From: Labrys sp. WJW
GTDB lineage: Bacteria > Pseudomonadota > Alphaproteobacteria > Rhizobiales > Labraceae
Reading direction: 5' to 3'
Assembly: GCF_001676615.1 (NCBI RefSeq)
Contig: NZ_LYXZ01000027.1
Location: forward strand, 144,179-208,178
Length of the DNA: 64,000 nucleotides
The notes beneath the pieces are model-generated. The model searched no databases. It saw only the letters and a list, made by a program, of their open reading frames with translations, and was not told the origin of the DNA. The first letter of the stretch is position 1, and each line of letters starts with the position of its first letter. Shown here one piece after another: positions 50,675 through 59,218 of the stretch. The translations under genes and the position numbers were made by a program.

Positions 50675-51439
50675 TCAGTGGCCGATGACCTGGGAGAGGA
50701 ACTGGCGGGTGCGCTCGTTCCGCGAAGAGGTGAAGAATTCCTCGGGGGGTGCCTGTTCGACGATCTCTCCGGCATCCATGAAGATCACCCGATCCGCGAC
50801 ACGGCGGGCAAAACCCATTTCATGCGTCACACAGATCATCGTCATGCCTTCGGATGCCAGCGTGACCATGACATCCAGCACTTCCGAGATCATCTCAGGG
50901 TCGAGCGCCGAGGTCGGCTCATCGAACAGCATGATCTGGGGTTGCATGCAGAGCGCGCGCGCGATGGCGACGCGCTGCTGCTGCCCGCCCGAGAGCTGTC
51001 CGGGATATTTGCTCGCCTGTTCGGGGATCCGCACCTTTTGGAGATAGCGCTGTGCCGTCGCCTCGGCCTCGGCGCGCGGGGCCTTGCGCACCAACATCGG
51101 CGCGAGCACGCAGTTCTCCAGCACGGTCATATGCGGGAACAGGTTGAAGTGCTGGAACACCATGCCGACTTCGCGGCGGATCTCGTCGATATTGCCGATG
51201 TCGTCGTTCAACTCGGTGCCCAGGACGACGATATCGCCCGAATTGTGCTGCTCCAGGCGATTGATGCAGCGGATCATCGTCGACTTTCCGGACCCCGAGG
51301 GACCACACACGACGATCTTCTCGCCGCGCCGAACCGTAAGGTTGATGTCCCTCAAAGCGTGGAAATTGCCGTAGAACTTGTTCATCCCCGTGATCTCGAC
51401 GGCGCTGCCGGTGCTGGACGTGGCATTGGATTCGGGCAT
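50675..51439 (-). CDS. Aap-type amino-acid ABC transporter ATPase
   Basis: 254 residues from ATG 51439 (GGGAGC upstream). ABC ATPase: GPSGSGKST, FQHFNLFPHMTVLENCVLAP, LSGGQQQRVAIARAL, IMLFDEPTSALDPEM, CVTHEMGFAR. The sequence is closest in pattern to AapP/BztD of general L-amino-acid importers. It serves the two permeases and binding protein encoded upstream. A repeat element lies between this gene and the permease gene. Confidence 0.92.
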   Translation of the reverse strand: MPESNATSSTGSAVEITGMNKFYGNFHALRDINLTVRRGEKIVVCGPSGSGKSTMIRCINRLEQHNSGDIVVLGTELNDDIGNIDEIRREVGMVFQHFNLFPHMTVLENCVLAPMLVRKAPRAEAEATAQRYLQKVRIPEQASKYPGQLSGGQQQRVAIARALCMQPQIMLFDEPTSALDPEMISEVLDVMVTLASEGMTMICVTHEMGFARRVADRVIFMDAGEIVEQAPPEEFFTSSRNERTRQFLSQVIGH

Positions 51440-51449
51440 TTGGAGCTCC

Positions 51450-51555
51450 CTAGAGCGTTTTCCAGAAAAGTTGATAGACTTTTCGATTAAAAAAGCGCGC
51501 CAAAACAAAGAGTTAGAGAGTAAGTGCAATTCGGAGAAATCGCACTTTGCTCTAG
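51450..51555. repeat. Palindromic intergenic repeat, copy 1
   Basis: About 105 bases bounded by CTAGAGC (51450-51456) and its complement GCTCTAG (51549-51555). It shares the core AACAAAGAGTTAGAG and a terminal CGCACTTTGCTCT-like arm with copy 2 at 58628-58731. It fills the gap between permease 2 and the ATPase gene of the Aap-like operon and would be transcribed, forming a long hairpin. Elements with this core are common in Rhizobiales intergenic DNA. Confidence 0.65.
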
Positions 51556-52625
51556 CGTTCGCCAATCGCCATCCGGCGCTCGAGATAGGCGCCATAGCGA
51601 GAGAGACTGAAGACGAAGACGAAATAGATCAGGGCGATGAAGACGTAGACTTCGACATAGGCGAAGCGCCAATCGCCGGTGCCGTAGGCGGCGTTACCGG
51701 AAGCCAGCACTTCGAAGAAGCCGACGATGACGACCAGCGAGGTTTCCTTGAATGAGATCACGAACTGGTTGATCGTTGCCGGCAGCGCATTGCGCATGGC
51801 CTGCGGCATGACGATCCGGCTGATGCGCTGCCAATAATTGAGGCCGAGCGCCATTGCCGCCTCTTCCTGGCCCTTCGGCACGCCCTGCATGCCGCCCCGG
51901 ATGATCTCGGCCTGATAGGCCGAAAAGAACAGCGCCGAGCCGACGATGACCCGGTAGAGCTTGTCCCCCTGGAGCCAACCCGGCAAGGCGAAGGGCAGCA
52001 CGACGGCGAAAGTGAACAGGATGGAGATCAGGGGAAGCGAACGCACGCCGTCGATGATGATCCCTGTCGTTCTCGATATCCACGGCAGTTCCGACCGACG
52101 CAGAAGGGCCAGGCACATCGCCAGAGGAAAGCCGATCAGGCAGGTCGTCACGAAGATGAAGAGGGTCAGTGCAAGCCCGCCCCAGACCTCCTCGCCCTCA
52201 TAGGGAAGGCCGAAGATCCCACCCTTCATCAGAACATAGAAAAGGGCCGTTCCCAGCGTCCAGATCAGGGCGATGCGCCTGCCCGTCCAGCAGGCCGGCA
52301 GGCAACTCAGGACGGTCATGACCACCACGGTGACGCAGGCCAATGCCGACCGCCACTGTTCCTCAAAGGGATAGAGGCCAAACAGAATGATGCGCCACCG
52401 TGCCGCGATGACGGACCAGCACGCGCCTGCCGCAGCCTGGCAGGCCTGCGGCCCGCGGCTGGCATCGAAGACCGCGGAGAAGATCGCCCAGTTCAGCAGT
52501 TTCCAGAGGATCAGCGCCATCAGCGCGAGGCAGGTGACTGTAACCATCGCCTGGAGGGGCGTGCTGAAAAATCGGCGGCGCGCGGTGTTGATCCTGCCGG
52601 GGGCAGGCAGATCCAGAGTCGTCAT
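51552..52625 (-). CDS. Aap-type amino-acid ABC transporter permease 2 (AapM-like)
   Basis: 357 residues from ATG 52625. Longer than ordinary PAAT permeases because of an N-terminal extension of about 130 residues with extra membrane segments (FGLYPFEEQWRSALACVTVV, VWGGLALTLFIFVTT), as in AapM/BztC. Core motifs: DGVRSLPLISILFTFAVVLP and EEAAMALGLNYWQRISRIVM. It is separated by two bases from permease 1. It forms the inner-membrane channel with permease 1. Confidence 0.9.
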   Translation of the reverse strand: MTTLDLPAPGRINTARRRFFSTPLQAMVTVTCLALMALILWKLLNWAIFSAVFDASRGPQACQAAAGACWSVIAARWRIILFGLYPFEEQWRSALACVTVVVMTVLSCLPACWTGRRIALIWTLGTALFYVLMKGGIFGLPYEGEEVWGGLALTLFIFVTTCLIGFPLAMCLALLRRSELPWISRTTGIIIDGVRSLPLISILFTFAVVLPFALPGWLQGDKLYRVIVGSALFFSAYQAEIIRGGMQGVPKGQEEAAMALGLNYWQRISRIVMPQAMRNALPATINQFVISFKETSLVVIVGFFEVLASGNAAYGTGDWRFAYVEVYVFIALIYFVFVFSLSRYGAYLERRMAIGER

Positions 52626-52627
52626 GC

Positions 52628-53791
52628 TCACCCCCTCAGCTGATTGCCCTTGAGGGCAATCGCGCGGTTGATGCGGTTGAAGACGGCAGCCAGCGAAAGA
52701 TTGATGGCCAGGAAGCCCGCCATGAGTATTCCAATCGATTCCAGCGTCCGGCCGGAGTGATTGATGGCGAGAGCCACAATCATGAAGAAGTCGGTGAAGC
52801 CCACGGCGATCCCCATGGTCGTCGCCTTCATCAGCCACACATATTGATTGGCGAGGATGGGCAGCATGGCCCGCAAGGCCAATGGGAACCGGATCCTGGA
52901 GAAGGTCTGCCATGGACGCAGCCCCAGGGATTGCGCCGCCTCGATCTGCCCTTTTCCGACCGCCTTGAAGCCTCCGCGCACGATCTCGGCGATGTAGGAC
53001 CCGCCATAGATTGCAATGGCGATGACCAATGCGGTGAATTCGGGAGAGATCCTCAGCCCGCCCCGCAGGTTCAGGCCTTGCAGGACGGGATAGTTCAACA
53101 CGGGCCCATCGGCGGGACGGCCGAGGAGCAGGATGGCGAGCGCGCACAGGAGGGCAGCACCGGCGGCCGCCCATTGCAGATCGAGCCGGGAGCCCTGGGG
53201 ACGACGAAGATATTTCGTCCGTCCGATCCAGATCGGCAGAACGCATGCCGCCACCAGCGCCAGGATGATCGCCGCGAGGAGCGCGCCACCGACATTGGGT
53301 ATCGGGACATAGAGGCCACGGCTGGTCAGGAAGACGTCGCCTGCCCGATAGGCATTTCTCGGCACCGGTAGGTGAGTAATGATCGCATACCAGAAAAATA
53401 CCTGCAAAATCAGAGGGATATTGCGGAATATATCAACATAGGTGCGGCCGAGAAGTTGAGCGGTTTCGTTCGAAGAAGTGCGGGCGAATCCGACGATCCC
53501 ACCGACGATGGTCGCCAGGATCAGGCCGCTGACACCAAGGAACAGGGTGTTCAGGATGCCGCACAGGAAATACCACCAATAGGGATCGTTCGCCGTCACC
53601 GGAAGCAGCGAGAAGTTGAGGTCCCAACCCGTGGACCTGAACAGAAAGTCGAAGCCGAAAGACAGGCCCTGCGCAGTCAGATTCTGCCAGGCCGTCAGTA
53701 TGCCGGCAACGACGACAACGGCAAGGGAACCGACAAACAGGAGTTGCAACAGTGCGTTACGCACCTTCTGATTTCGCAGGAGGCTACCCAT
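52628..53791 (-). CDS. Aap-type amino-acid ABC transporter permease 1 (AapQ-like)
   Basis: 387 residues from ATG 53791 (AAAGG eight bases upstream; an in-frame ATG at 53806 adds five residues). AapQ-type N-terminal part LTAQGLSFGFDFLFRSTGWD, GFARTSSNETAQLLGRTYVD, a long central insertion with extra membrane helices, and a C-terminal core IEAAQSLGLRPWQTFSRIRF. It follows the binding-protein gene by 65 bases in the transcription direction. Confidence 0.9.
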   Translation of the reverse strand: MGSLLRNQKVRNALLQLLFVGSLAVVVVAGILTAWQNLTAQGLSFGFDFLFRSTGWDLNFSLLPVTANDPYWWYFLCGILNTLFLGVSGLILATIVGGIVGFARTSSNETAQLLGRTYVDIFRNIPLILQVFFWYAIITHLPVPRNAYRAGDVFLTSRGLYVPIPNVGGALLAAIILALVAACVLPIWIGRTKYLRRPQGSRLDLQWAAAGAALLCALAILLLGRPADGPVLNYPVLQGLNLRGGLRISPEFTALVIAIAIYGGSYIAEIVRGGFKAVGKGQIEAAQSLGLRPWQTFSRIRFPLALRAMLPILANQYVWLMKATTMGIAVGFTDFFMIVALAINHSGRTLESIGILMAGFLAINLSLAAVFNRINRAIALKGNQLRG

Positions 53792-53856
53792 CGACCAACC
53801 TTTCATGAAACGGGCCGTGCGCCGCCCGGCCGAAGCCGGGCGGAGGCTGCCGAGGT

Positions 53857-54891
53857 TCAGTCGATCACCATCGGGAACAGGACGCCGCCATTGTTCCACA
53901 GATTGGTGAGGCCGCGGTCCATCTTGTAGGGCGAGTCCTTGCCAAGGTCGCGGTCGAAGATCTCGCCGTAATTGCCGACCTTCTTGATGACGTTGTAGGC
54001 CCAGTCATCGGAGAGGCCGAGACCCTTGCCCATGCCCGGGGCAACGCCGAGGAACTTCGCGACCTGGGGTGAGGTCGGCTTGGCGCGGATGTCGTCGACG
54101 TTCTTGGAGGTGATACCTTCCTGTTCGGCGAAGACGAGAGCGCTCAGCATCCAGTTTGCGATATTGGTCCAGTTGTCGTCGTTCTGGCGGGTTATCATCA
54201 CTTCCGGCTCGACGGCGAGTTCATCGGGCAGGATGATGTGGTCCTCGACCTTGCCCTTGGCGGCGCGCGCGATGGCGAGCACCGGTCCCCATTGCGCATA
54301 GAGATCGCAGCGGCCGGAGAAATAGGCCTGCTCGAGCTCTTCGGTCTTCTCGATCAGGACAGGCTCCAGCTTGATGCCGAGCTTGGCGGTATAGGCCGCG
54401 ACCTGCTGTTCCTGCGTAGTGCCGGCGGGAATGCAGATCGTGCCGCCCTGTGCGTCCTTCAGGGACTTCAGGCCGAGCTCCTTGTGAGCCATGACCTTGG
54501 TGGTGCCGAGATAGTAGGAATTGGTGAATTGCAGGCCCAGATCCGTGTTGCGGCTCAGGGTGGCACCCGATGCCTTGATGACGATATCGACCTCGCCCGA
54601 TTGCAGCGACGGCCAACGCTGCGCCCAGCTGATCGGCACGATCTTCAGCTTGGCCGGATCGCCGAACACGGCCGTGGCCAGGGCCCGGCAAAGATCAATG
54701 TCCAGACCCTTCCAGTTGCCCTTGTCGTCCACCTCGGCAAAACCGAGATAAGAACCATCATGGCCGGTACATTGCAAAACGCCCCTCGCCTTCACGGTAT
54801 CCAGGGTCTTGCCACCGGCGGCGTGGGCGGCGCCGGACAAAAGGATACCCATGAGAGCCACGGCCGTGGCTCCCCGCTTCATTGCTTTCAT
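53857..54891 (-). CDS. Aap-type general amino-acid binding protein (AapJ-like)
   Basis: 344 residues from ATG 54891 (AGGAGA upstream). Signal peptide MKAMKRGATAVALMGILLSG with cleavage at AHA/AGG. AapJ/BztA-type features: TVKARGVLQCTGHDGSYLGF, GLDIDLCRALATAVFGDPAK, RWPSLQSGEVDIVIKASGAT, GRCDLYAQWGPVLAIA. It captures an amino acid or related compound in the periplasm for the 50675-53791 transporter. First transporter gene after the LysR regulator. Confidence 0.92.
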   Translation of the reverse strand: MKAMKRGATAVALMGILLSGAAHAAGGKTLDTVKARGVLQCTGHDGSYLGFAEVDDKGNWKGLDIDLCRALATAVFGDPAKLKIVPISWAQRWPSLQSGEVDIVIKASGATLSRNTDLGLQFTNSYYLGTTKVMAHKELGLKSLKDAQGGTICIPAGTTQEQQVAAYTAKLGIKLEPVLIEKTEELEQAYFSGRCDLYAQWGPVLAIARAAKGKVEDHIILPDELAVEPEVMITRQNDDNWTNIANWMLSALVFAEQEGITSKNVDDIRAKPTSPQVAKFLGVAPGMGKGLGLSDDWAYNVIKKVGNYGEIFDRDLGKDSPYKMDRGLTNLWNNGGVLFPMVID

Positions 54892-54973
54892 CTTCGTTCT
54901 CCTGTGGTGATTGACTTTTCTCGTTGTTGGGGCCTCGCCTGCTGAGCGCGAGGTCCGAAACATTCGGCTCCCG

Positions 54974-55924
54974 TCAATCGGAGAGCGGAATAGGCTTGGG
55001 CAGGGGCGAGGCCATCAGGTCATTCAGCCAATCCTGTTGCGTGAGCCAACGGTGCAGCGCCGCCACCGCCTTGGCGCGCAAATGCCCCTTCGGCACGACC
55101 AGATAGAAACCCGGAACCTCGTCCGAAGGCATGTCCTCCAGCGCGTCCTGCCCCATCGGGGCCACCAGTGCGCCAGAGCGCAGATCTTCTGCGGCATCGA
55201 TGACCGACACCAGGCCCACGCCGATGCCCTGCAGCGTTGCCCGCCTCATCGTCGCTGCGTCGTCGAAGCCGATGCTGCGGTCGCTGTCCGTCTGCTCGAC
55301 CTTGAGATGCCTGAGGATATCGGGCCACAGCCGCTTCGACTTGACGGTGTCGAGGAGCGTGAACCGGGTCAGGTCCTGCGCCGAGCTGATCTGCTGCCCG
55401 ATCGCCGGCGTGCAGCAGATGATCTTGGGGTCGGGCACCAGCAGGGTCGTCTCGAAATCAGGCCAGCCGCCGTAGCCCCATTGCACCGTCATGTCGATGT
55501 CGTCGCGTCCGAAGTCCGGCAGATCGACCATGGTCGTCAAACGGAGGTCGGCACCCGGCAGGATCTGCCGGAACAAGGCAAGCCGCGGCAGAAGATAATG
55601 GGTGGCGAAATAGGGACTGGCATTGAGGTTGATGCGATCGCGATAGGTGGACTTCGTAACGCGCCGAACCCCTTCCGCGAATTCCTCAAAACCGGCTTTG
55701 ACGTAGTGAGAAAGCAGGATTGCCGATTCCGTAAGCTCGATTGCCCGCCCCTTGCGCTCGAACAAGGTGACCTGCAACGTGTCTTCCAGAACCTTGATCT
55801 GCTGCCCGACAGCCTGCGGCGTCACCAATAGTTCGTCCGCTGCCTGTCGAAAGCTCTTGTGCCGCACGACCGCGTGAAAGACCCGCAAGGCATTCAGCGG
55901 CGGTAGGCGCAGCTTCTCACTCAT
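54974..55924 (-). CDS. LysR family regulator (GcvA-type)
   Basis: 316 residues from ATG 55924 (GAGAAGG eight bases upstream). Winged helix 5-65 (LNALRVFHAVVRHKSFRQAA, LLVTPQAVGQQIKVLEDTLQ) then a substrate-binding-like effector domain (ASPYFATHYLLPRLALFRQI, DIDMTVQWGYGGWP). It lies directly upstream of and in the same direction as the Aap-like operon, and is its likely activator; the promoter for the operon would lie in 54892-54973. Confidence 0.9.
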   Translation of the reverse strand: MSEKLRLPPLNALRVFHAVVRHKSFRQAADELLVTPQAVGQQIKVLEDTLQVTLFERKGRAIELTESAILLSHYVKAGFEEFAEGVRRVTKSTYRDRINLNASPYFATHYLLPRLALFRQILPGADLRLTTMVDLPDFGRDDIDMTVQWGYGGWPDFETTLLVPDPKIICCTPAIGQQISSAQDLTRFTLLDTVKSKRLWPDILRHLKVEQTDSDRSIGFDDAATMRRATLQGIGVGLVSVIDAAEDLRSGALVAPMGQDALEDMPSDEVPGFYLVVPKGHLRAKAVAALHRWLTQQDWLNDLMASPLPKPIPLSD

Positions 55925-55997
55925 GGTCAGGCCTTCTCCCGGATCGTTGGTACTCCACTGCAGGAATCGAGACTGCAAAAATCGAGCCATCGACGGA

Positions 55998-56019
55998 GCG
56001 CCGGCGCCTCTGCCGGCGC
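55998..56019 (-). terminator. GC-rich hairpin after SDR gene
   Basis: GCGCCGGC pairs with GCCGGCGC around six bases, starting three bases after the stop of the SDR gene at 56023 on the minus strand. A short T-run (ATTTTTG) occurs about 17 bases later. This is probably the end of the two-gene SDR transcript, although the T-run is too distant for a textbook terminator. Confidence 0.45.
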
Positions 56020-56022
56020 CGA

Positions 56023-56775
56023 TCAGGCATAGATGTAACCGCCCGAAACGATCACGTTTTCACCGGTCATGTAGGTGTTCTTGGGACCGGCGGTCATCAG
56101 GACCCATTCCGCGATTTCCGAAGGCAGCGCGCCGCGGCCGAGCGGGCTGGCCTTCGCCAGCTCCTCGAGGAAGCCGAGAGCCTTGGCGCGCTCGGTCGCC
56201 ATGCCGGCGGGGGCCACCGAGTTCACCAGGATCCCGTCCTTGGCGACATGATGGGCGAAGGAGCGGGTGAGGCTCACCACGGCCGCCTTGGTGGCGGCAT
56301 AATGGGCATTCTGGGGATGGGCCTTGAAGGCATCGACGGAGGTGAGGTTCACGATGCGGCCGCGAACGTGATCCTGCCCGGGCTCCTGGGCCTGCATGTG
56401 GCCGACGGCCGCTACCATCATGTGGTAGGTGCCCTTGATGTTGATGCCGTTGGAGGCATCCCATTCGGCATCGGTGATCTCCAGCAGCGGCCGGCGAGGA
56501 TAGATCGCCGCGCAATTGATCAGGGTATCGATGCGGCCGAGCTTTGCGGCGATGGCCTCGAAAGCCTTGTGGCATTCCGGCCCGACCTGGATGTCGCAGG
56601 TGGCGACGGCGGTAGGCAGCCCCTTGGCACGGGCCGGTTCCAGAGCCGCCTCGGCGGCTTCGCGGTTGATGTCGATGATGCCGACCTTGGCGACGCCGGC
56701 CTCGACGGCCATGCGGGCCAGCAACGCCCCCAGGCCGGAACCCCCACCGACGATGACCAGGGAAAGATCTTTCAT
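56023..56775 (-). CDS. Short-chain dehydrogenase/reductase
   Basis: 250 residues, classical SDR: VGGGSGLGALLARMA near the N-terminus, NCAAIYPRRPLLE in place of NNAG, catalytic YAATKAAVVSL and a C-terminal MTGENVIVSGGYIYA. ATG at 56775, 11 bases after the upstream SDR stop; the two form a unit between the FadR-type regulator and LysR. Substrate unknown; both may interconvert hydroxy and keto groups in the amine-degradation pathway. Confidence 0.87.
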   Translation of the reverse strand: MKDLSLVIVGGGSGLGALLARMAVEAGVAKVGIIDINREAAEAALEPARAKGLPTAVATCDIQVGPECHKAFEAIAAKLGRIDTLINCAAIYPRRPLLEITDAEWDASNGINIKGTYHMMVAAVGHMQAQEPGQDHVRGRIVNLTSVDAFKAHPQNAHYAATKAAVVSLTRSFAHHVAKDGILVNSVAPAGMATERAKALGFLEELAKASPLGRGALPSEIAEWVLMTAGPKNTYMTGENVIVSGGYIYA

Positions 56776-56786
56776 GACCGATTTCC

Positions 56787-57515
56787 TTATTTGCTTCCGC
56801 TCGCCGAGGTCGGCCGAGTCGGCATGATGTCGAAGCGGGTGACGTCGGCCCAGGCCGGCAGTGAGAGAAGGGCAACCACCATCTTCGCCACGTCCTCGGG
56901 CTGAACGGCGACATTGCCCGCATACATGGCGGCTCGCGCCTTGGCGTCGAGGATGTCCTTGTAGAGCTGCGTCTCCACGCGGCCCGGCACGATCTCGGTC
57001 ACCCGGATGCCGTATTGGGAGAGGTCCACGCGCAGCGAGGCGGCAAAGCCCGAAATGGCGGCTTTGGCAGCCGAATAGACGGCGATATTGGCGAAAGCGG
57101 CGTGCGCTGCAGAAGAACCCGTGAAGAGGATATGGCCCGCGCCTCTCTCGCGCATCTGCGGCACGACCAGGCGGGTCAGCGCGATAGCGGCGCTCAGATT
57201 GACTTCCAGCGCGGTATCGATATCCGCCATCTTCATGTCGGCGAAATTGCCGAGCGGCGGCATCATGCCGGCATTGTTGATCAGGACATCGACATGGAGG
57301 CCGGAAACGACCGCTTCCATGGCTTCCCGGTCCGTGACATCGACGGCGATGGGCGTGATGCCGGGGCGTTCCGCCCGCAGGCTTTCCAGCGCCGCTTCGT
57401 TCCGCCCCAAGGCATAGATTTCATAGCCGGCTTCGCTGAGGGCGAGGGCCATGGCCCTGCCGATTCCGCTTGTCGCGCCTGTGATGAGAGCTGTGGTCAC
57501 GTGGTTTGTTCCCAT
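56787..57515 (-). CDS. Short-chain dehydrogenase/reductase
   Basis: 242 residues from ATG 57515 (MGTNHVTTALITG): TGATSGIGRAMALAL, NNAGMMPPLG, catalytic Ser-Tyr-Lys with YSAAKAAISGF. The pattern resembles 3-hydroxy-acid or serine dehydrogenase YdfG-type SDRs. The upstream in-frame TTG at 57560 would add 15 residues; ATG was preferred since it begins just before the first strand. A 16-bp hairpin lies 50 bases upstream of this start. Confidence 0.87.
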   Translation of the reverse strand: MGTNHVTTALITGATSGIGRAMALALSEAGYEIYALGRNEAALESLRAERPGITPIAVDVTDREAMEAVVSGLHVDVLINNAGMMPPLGNFADMKMADIDTALEVNLSAAIALTRLVVPQMRERGAGHILFTGSSAAHAAFANIAVYSAAKAAISGFAASLRVDLSQYGIRVTEIVPGRVETQLYKDILDAKARAAMYAGNVAVQPEDVAKMVVALLSLPAWADVTRFDIMPTRPTSASGSK

Positions 57516-57564
57516 TCCCGTCAGGCGAGTTTGTCGCTTTAGGATTTCGGGGGAAACCAAGAAA

Positions 57565-57602
57565 ATCGGGAAATAGGAAAGATAAATTTTCTATTTCCCG
57601 AT
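57565..57602. promoter_or_regulatory. 16-bp near-perfect inverted repeat upstream of SDR gene
   Basis: ATCGGGAAATAGGAAA and TTTTCTATTTCCCGAT flank six bases, with only one non-Watson-Crick (G-T) position. It lies 50-87 bases upstream of the SDR start at 57515 on the minus strand and 176 bases beyond the end of the FadR-type gene. It could be an operator for the FadR-type regulator or a transcript-end hairpin. Confidence 0.5.
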
Positions 57603-57778
57603 CTGGTGCCGGCGAGATGGAATGCCCTCGAACCATGATGGTCGCCGCTAAATCGGACGCGGCGCCCTGCATGGCTCCCTCATCCAGGGGGCTGGCAGCG
57701 CCGATCGACGCCTACCGGCCCAAAATCCCGCTTTCGCAATCGAGAGTTTCCTGCGGCCACCGACACGGCGGCCAAATC

Positions 57779-58567
57779 TCATTTGCCCGTGGCGAGGGAC
57801 CGCCCGAATTCGTCTGCCAGCAGCGCCGCTGCCCCCTCGCCTCCCTCGCGCTCGCCGCCGACGCCGGAGGAGGAGGCGAGCTCCCGCACCCTTTCGAGGC
57901 TGGCATGCAGATGCTTGCGCATGGCCCGGCGGGCTGCCCGGCCATCTCCCCGCTCGATCGCCTCGACGACGGCATTGTGCTCCTTGTGAATGCGGGCGTA
58001 ATAGCGATCCTTGAGCGAGGCCGCGACGACATAGCCGAGCTGGTAGCGCGGGACGATCTTCGGCTTCAGATAGATGAGGAACGCATGCATGAGCTCGTTC
58101 CTGGTCGCCTTGGCGATGGCCAGGTGAAAATCATAGTCGTAGTGGATGTTGATCGCCGCCGGATCTTCCTGCTGGGCGTCGAATTCCTCCATGAGCCTGC
58201 GGATTTCCGCAGCCTCGGCAGGTGTGCAACGCTCCGCGCACAGACCGGCCGCCTCCACCTCCACGCTCAGCCGCAATTCGAGAAGCGCGATGGTCTCCGG
58301 CAAGGTCTTCAACGCCTCGTCGGGTATCGAGAAATTGCGGACCGCCGGCTGTTCTCCCACGAAGATGCCGCGTCCCTGATGGGGAACGAGAAGCCCCTCC
58401 GACCTCAACCGCGCCACCGCCTCCCGCACCACCGTACGGCTGACCTCATATTCGGCGCACAACTCGGCCTCGGTGGGCAATTGGGCGCCGGGCAGCAATT
58501 GCCCCGCCCGGATCTTCTCGACCAGGCTATCAGCGACAATGGTCGACAGCGGTTTTCGTTTCGTCAT
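57779..58567 (-). CDS. GntR family regulator, FadR subgroup
   Basis: 262 residues from ATG 58567 (GAGAAGG upstream). Winged helix 8-75 (VEKIRAGQLLPGAQLPTEAE, YEVSRTVVREAVARLRSEGL) and FCD domain (YDFHLAIAKATRNELMHAFL, HKEHNAVVEAIERGDGRAAR, MRKHLHASLERV). The C-terminal 25 residues are low-complexity Gly/Glu. It is the only regulator in 56023-64000 and is expected to bind the palindrome at 61786-61806 and perhaps the dyad at 57565-57602. Confidence 0.9.
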   Translation of the reverse strand: MTKRKPLSTIVADSLVEKIRAGQLLPGAQLPTEAELCAEYEVSRTVVREAVARLRSEGLLVPHQGRGIFVGEQPAVRNFSIPDEALKTLPETIALLELRLSVEVEAAGLCAERCTPAEAAEIRRLMEEFDAQQEDPAAINIHYDYDFHLAIAKATRNELMHAFLIYLKPKIVPRYQLGYVVAASLKDRYYARIHKEHNAVVEAIERGDGRAARRAMRKHLHASLERVRELASSSGVGGEREGGEGAAALLADEFGRSLATGK

Positions 58568-58627
58568 TCCATGCCTTCTCGTGCCATCCCTGCCAGATGA
58601 ACGATGCCATGCCCGTCCGCAATACCC

Positions 58628-58731
58628 TAAAGCGTTTTGTGATTTCTCGGAATCACCGAGAATCGCAAAGACGCGTCGGAACAAAGAGTTAGAGCAAACA
58701 AGCGGTCGCGTGCGAACGCGCTTTGCTCTCG
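58628..58731. repeat. Palindromic intergenic repeat, copy 2
   Basis: It shares with copy 1 (51450-51555) the start AAAGCGTTTT/AGAGCGTTTT, the 15-base core AACAAAGAGTTAGAG and the end CGCGCTTTGCTCT. Inside it a second dyad (GATTTCTCGG / CCGAGAATC) replaces the corresponding part of copy 1. It lies in the 296-base gap between the FadR-type regulator and RidA; nothing else was recognised in that gap. Confidence 0.65.
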
Positions 58732-58863
58732 GGCAAGTACGTTCGTGACTGAACGCATATTGGCCCTAACTCCCTGCTTCGACCCGTCTTTGCGATTTGG
58801 AGGGAGCCAATCAAATCACAAGACGCTCCAGATCACGGCGAGCATGATGCATTTGAACGGGCT

Positions 58864-59211
58864 TCAGACTGCCGCGGTCACGATGAGCTCCACCAGCATG
58901 CCGGGCTTGGCCATTCGTCCCTCGCCCGAGGAGCGGGCCGGCGCATGCTCCTTCGGCATCCAGGCGTCCCACACTGAATTGACTTCGTCGAAGTCGCGGA
59001 TGTCGTCCAGCCACATCTGCACATGCAGGATGCGGGTCTTGTCGGTGCCCGCCTTCGCCAGGAGGGTATCGATCTTGTCCAGTACTTCGCGCATCTGGTC
59101 GGCGGCGGACTGGCCTGGCCGCGCCACCTGTCCGGTCAGGTAGAGCGTACCGTTGTGGATCACGCCATGATGGATGCGGGTATCGAAGTCGAAGCGGCTG
59201 ATAGCGCTCAT
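58864..59211 (-). CDS. RidA (Rid/YjgF) family protein
   Basis: 115 residues from ATG 59211 with GAGGAC upstream. Rid fold: GVIHNGTLYLTGQVA, QMREVLDKIDTLLAKAGTDK, and the conserved Arg93 in PARSS that binds the carboxylate of enamine/imine substrates in deaminating members, with E108 in LVELIVTAAV. Such proteins hydrolyse reactive imines released by PLP enzymes or amino-acid oxidases. The FAD oxidase at 62625 could generate such imines. It follows the SDR stop by seven bases. Confidence 0.88.
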   Translation of the reverse strand: MSAISRFDFDTRIHHGVIHNGTLYLTGQVARPGQSAADQMREVLDKIDTLLAKAGTDKTRILHVQMWLDDIRDFDEVNSVWDAWMPKEHAPARSSGEGRMAKPGMLVELIVTAAV

Positions 59212-59218
59212 GATGTCC

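Noticed and set aside
49835..51490. 551-codon open frame on the plus strand
   Set aside because: It spans the antisense of two well-supported genes (GlcD-like oxidase and ABC ATPase) and crosses their intergenic gap.
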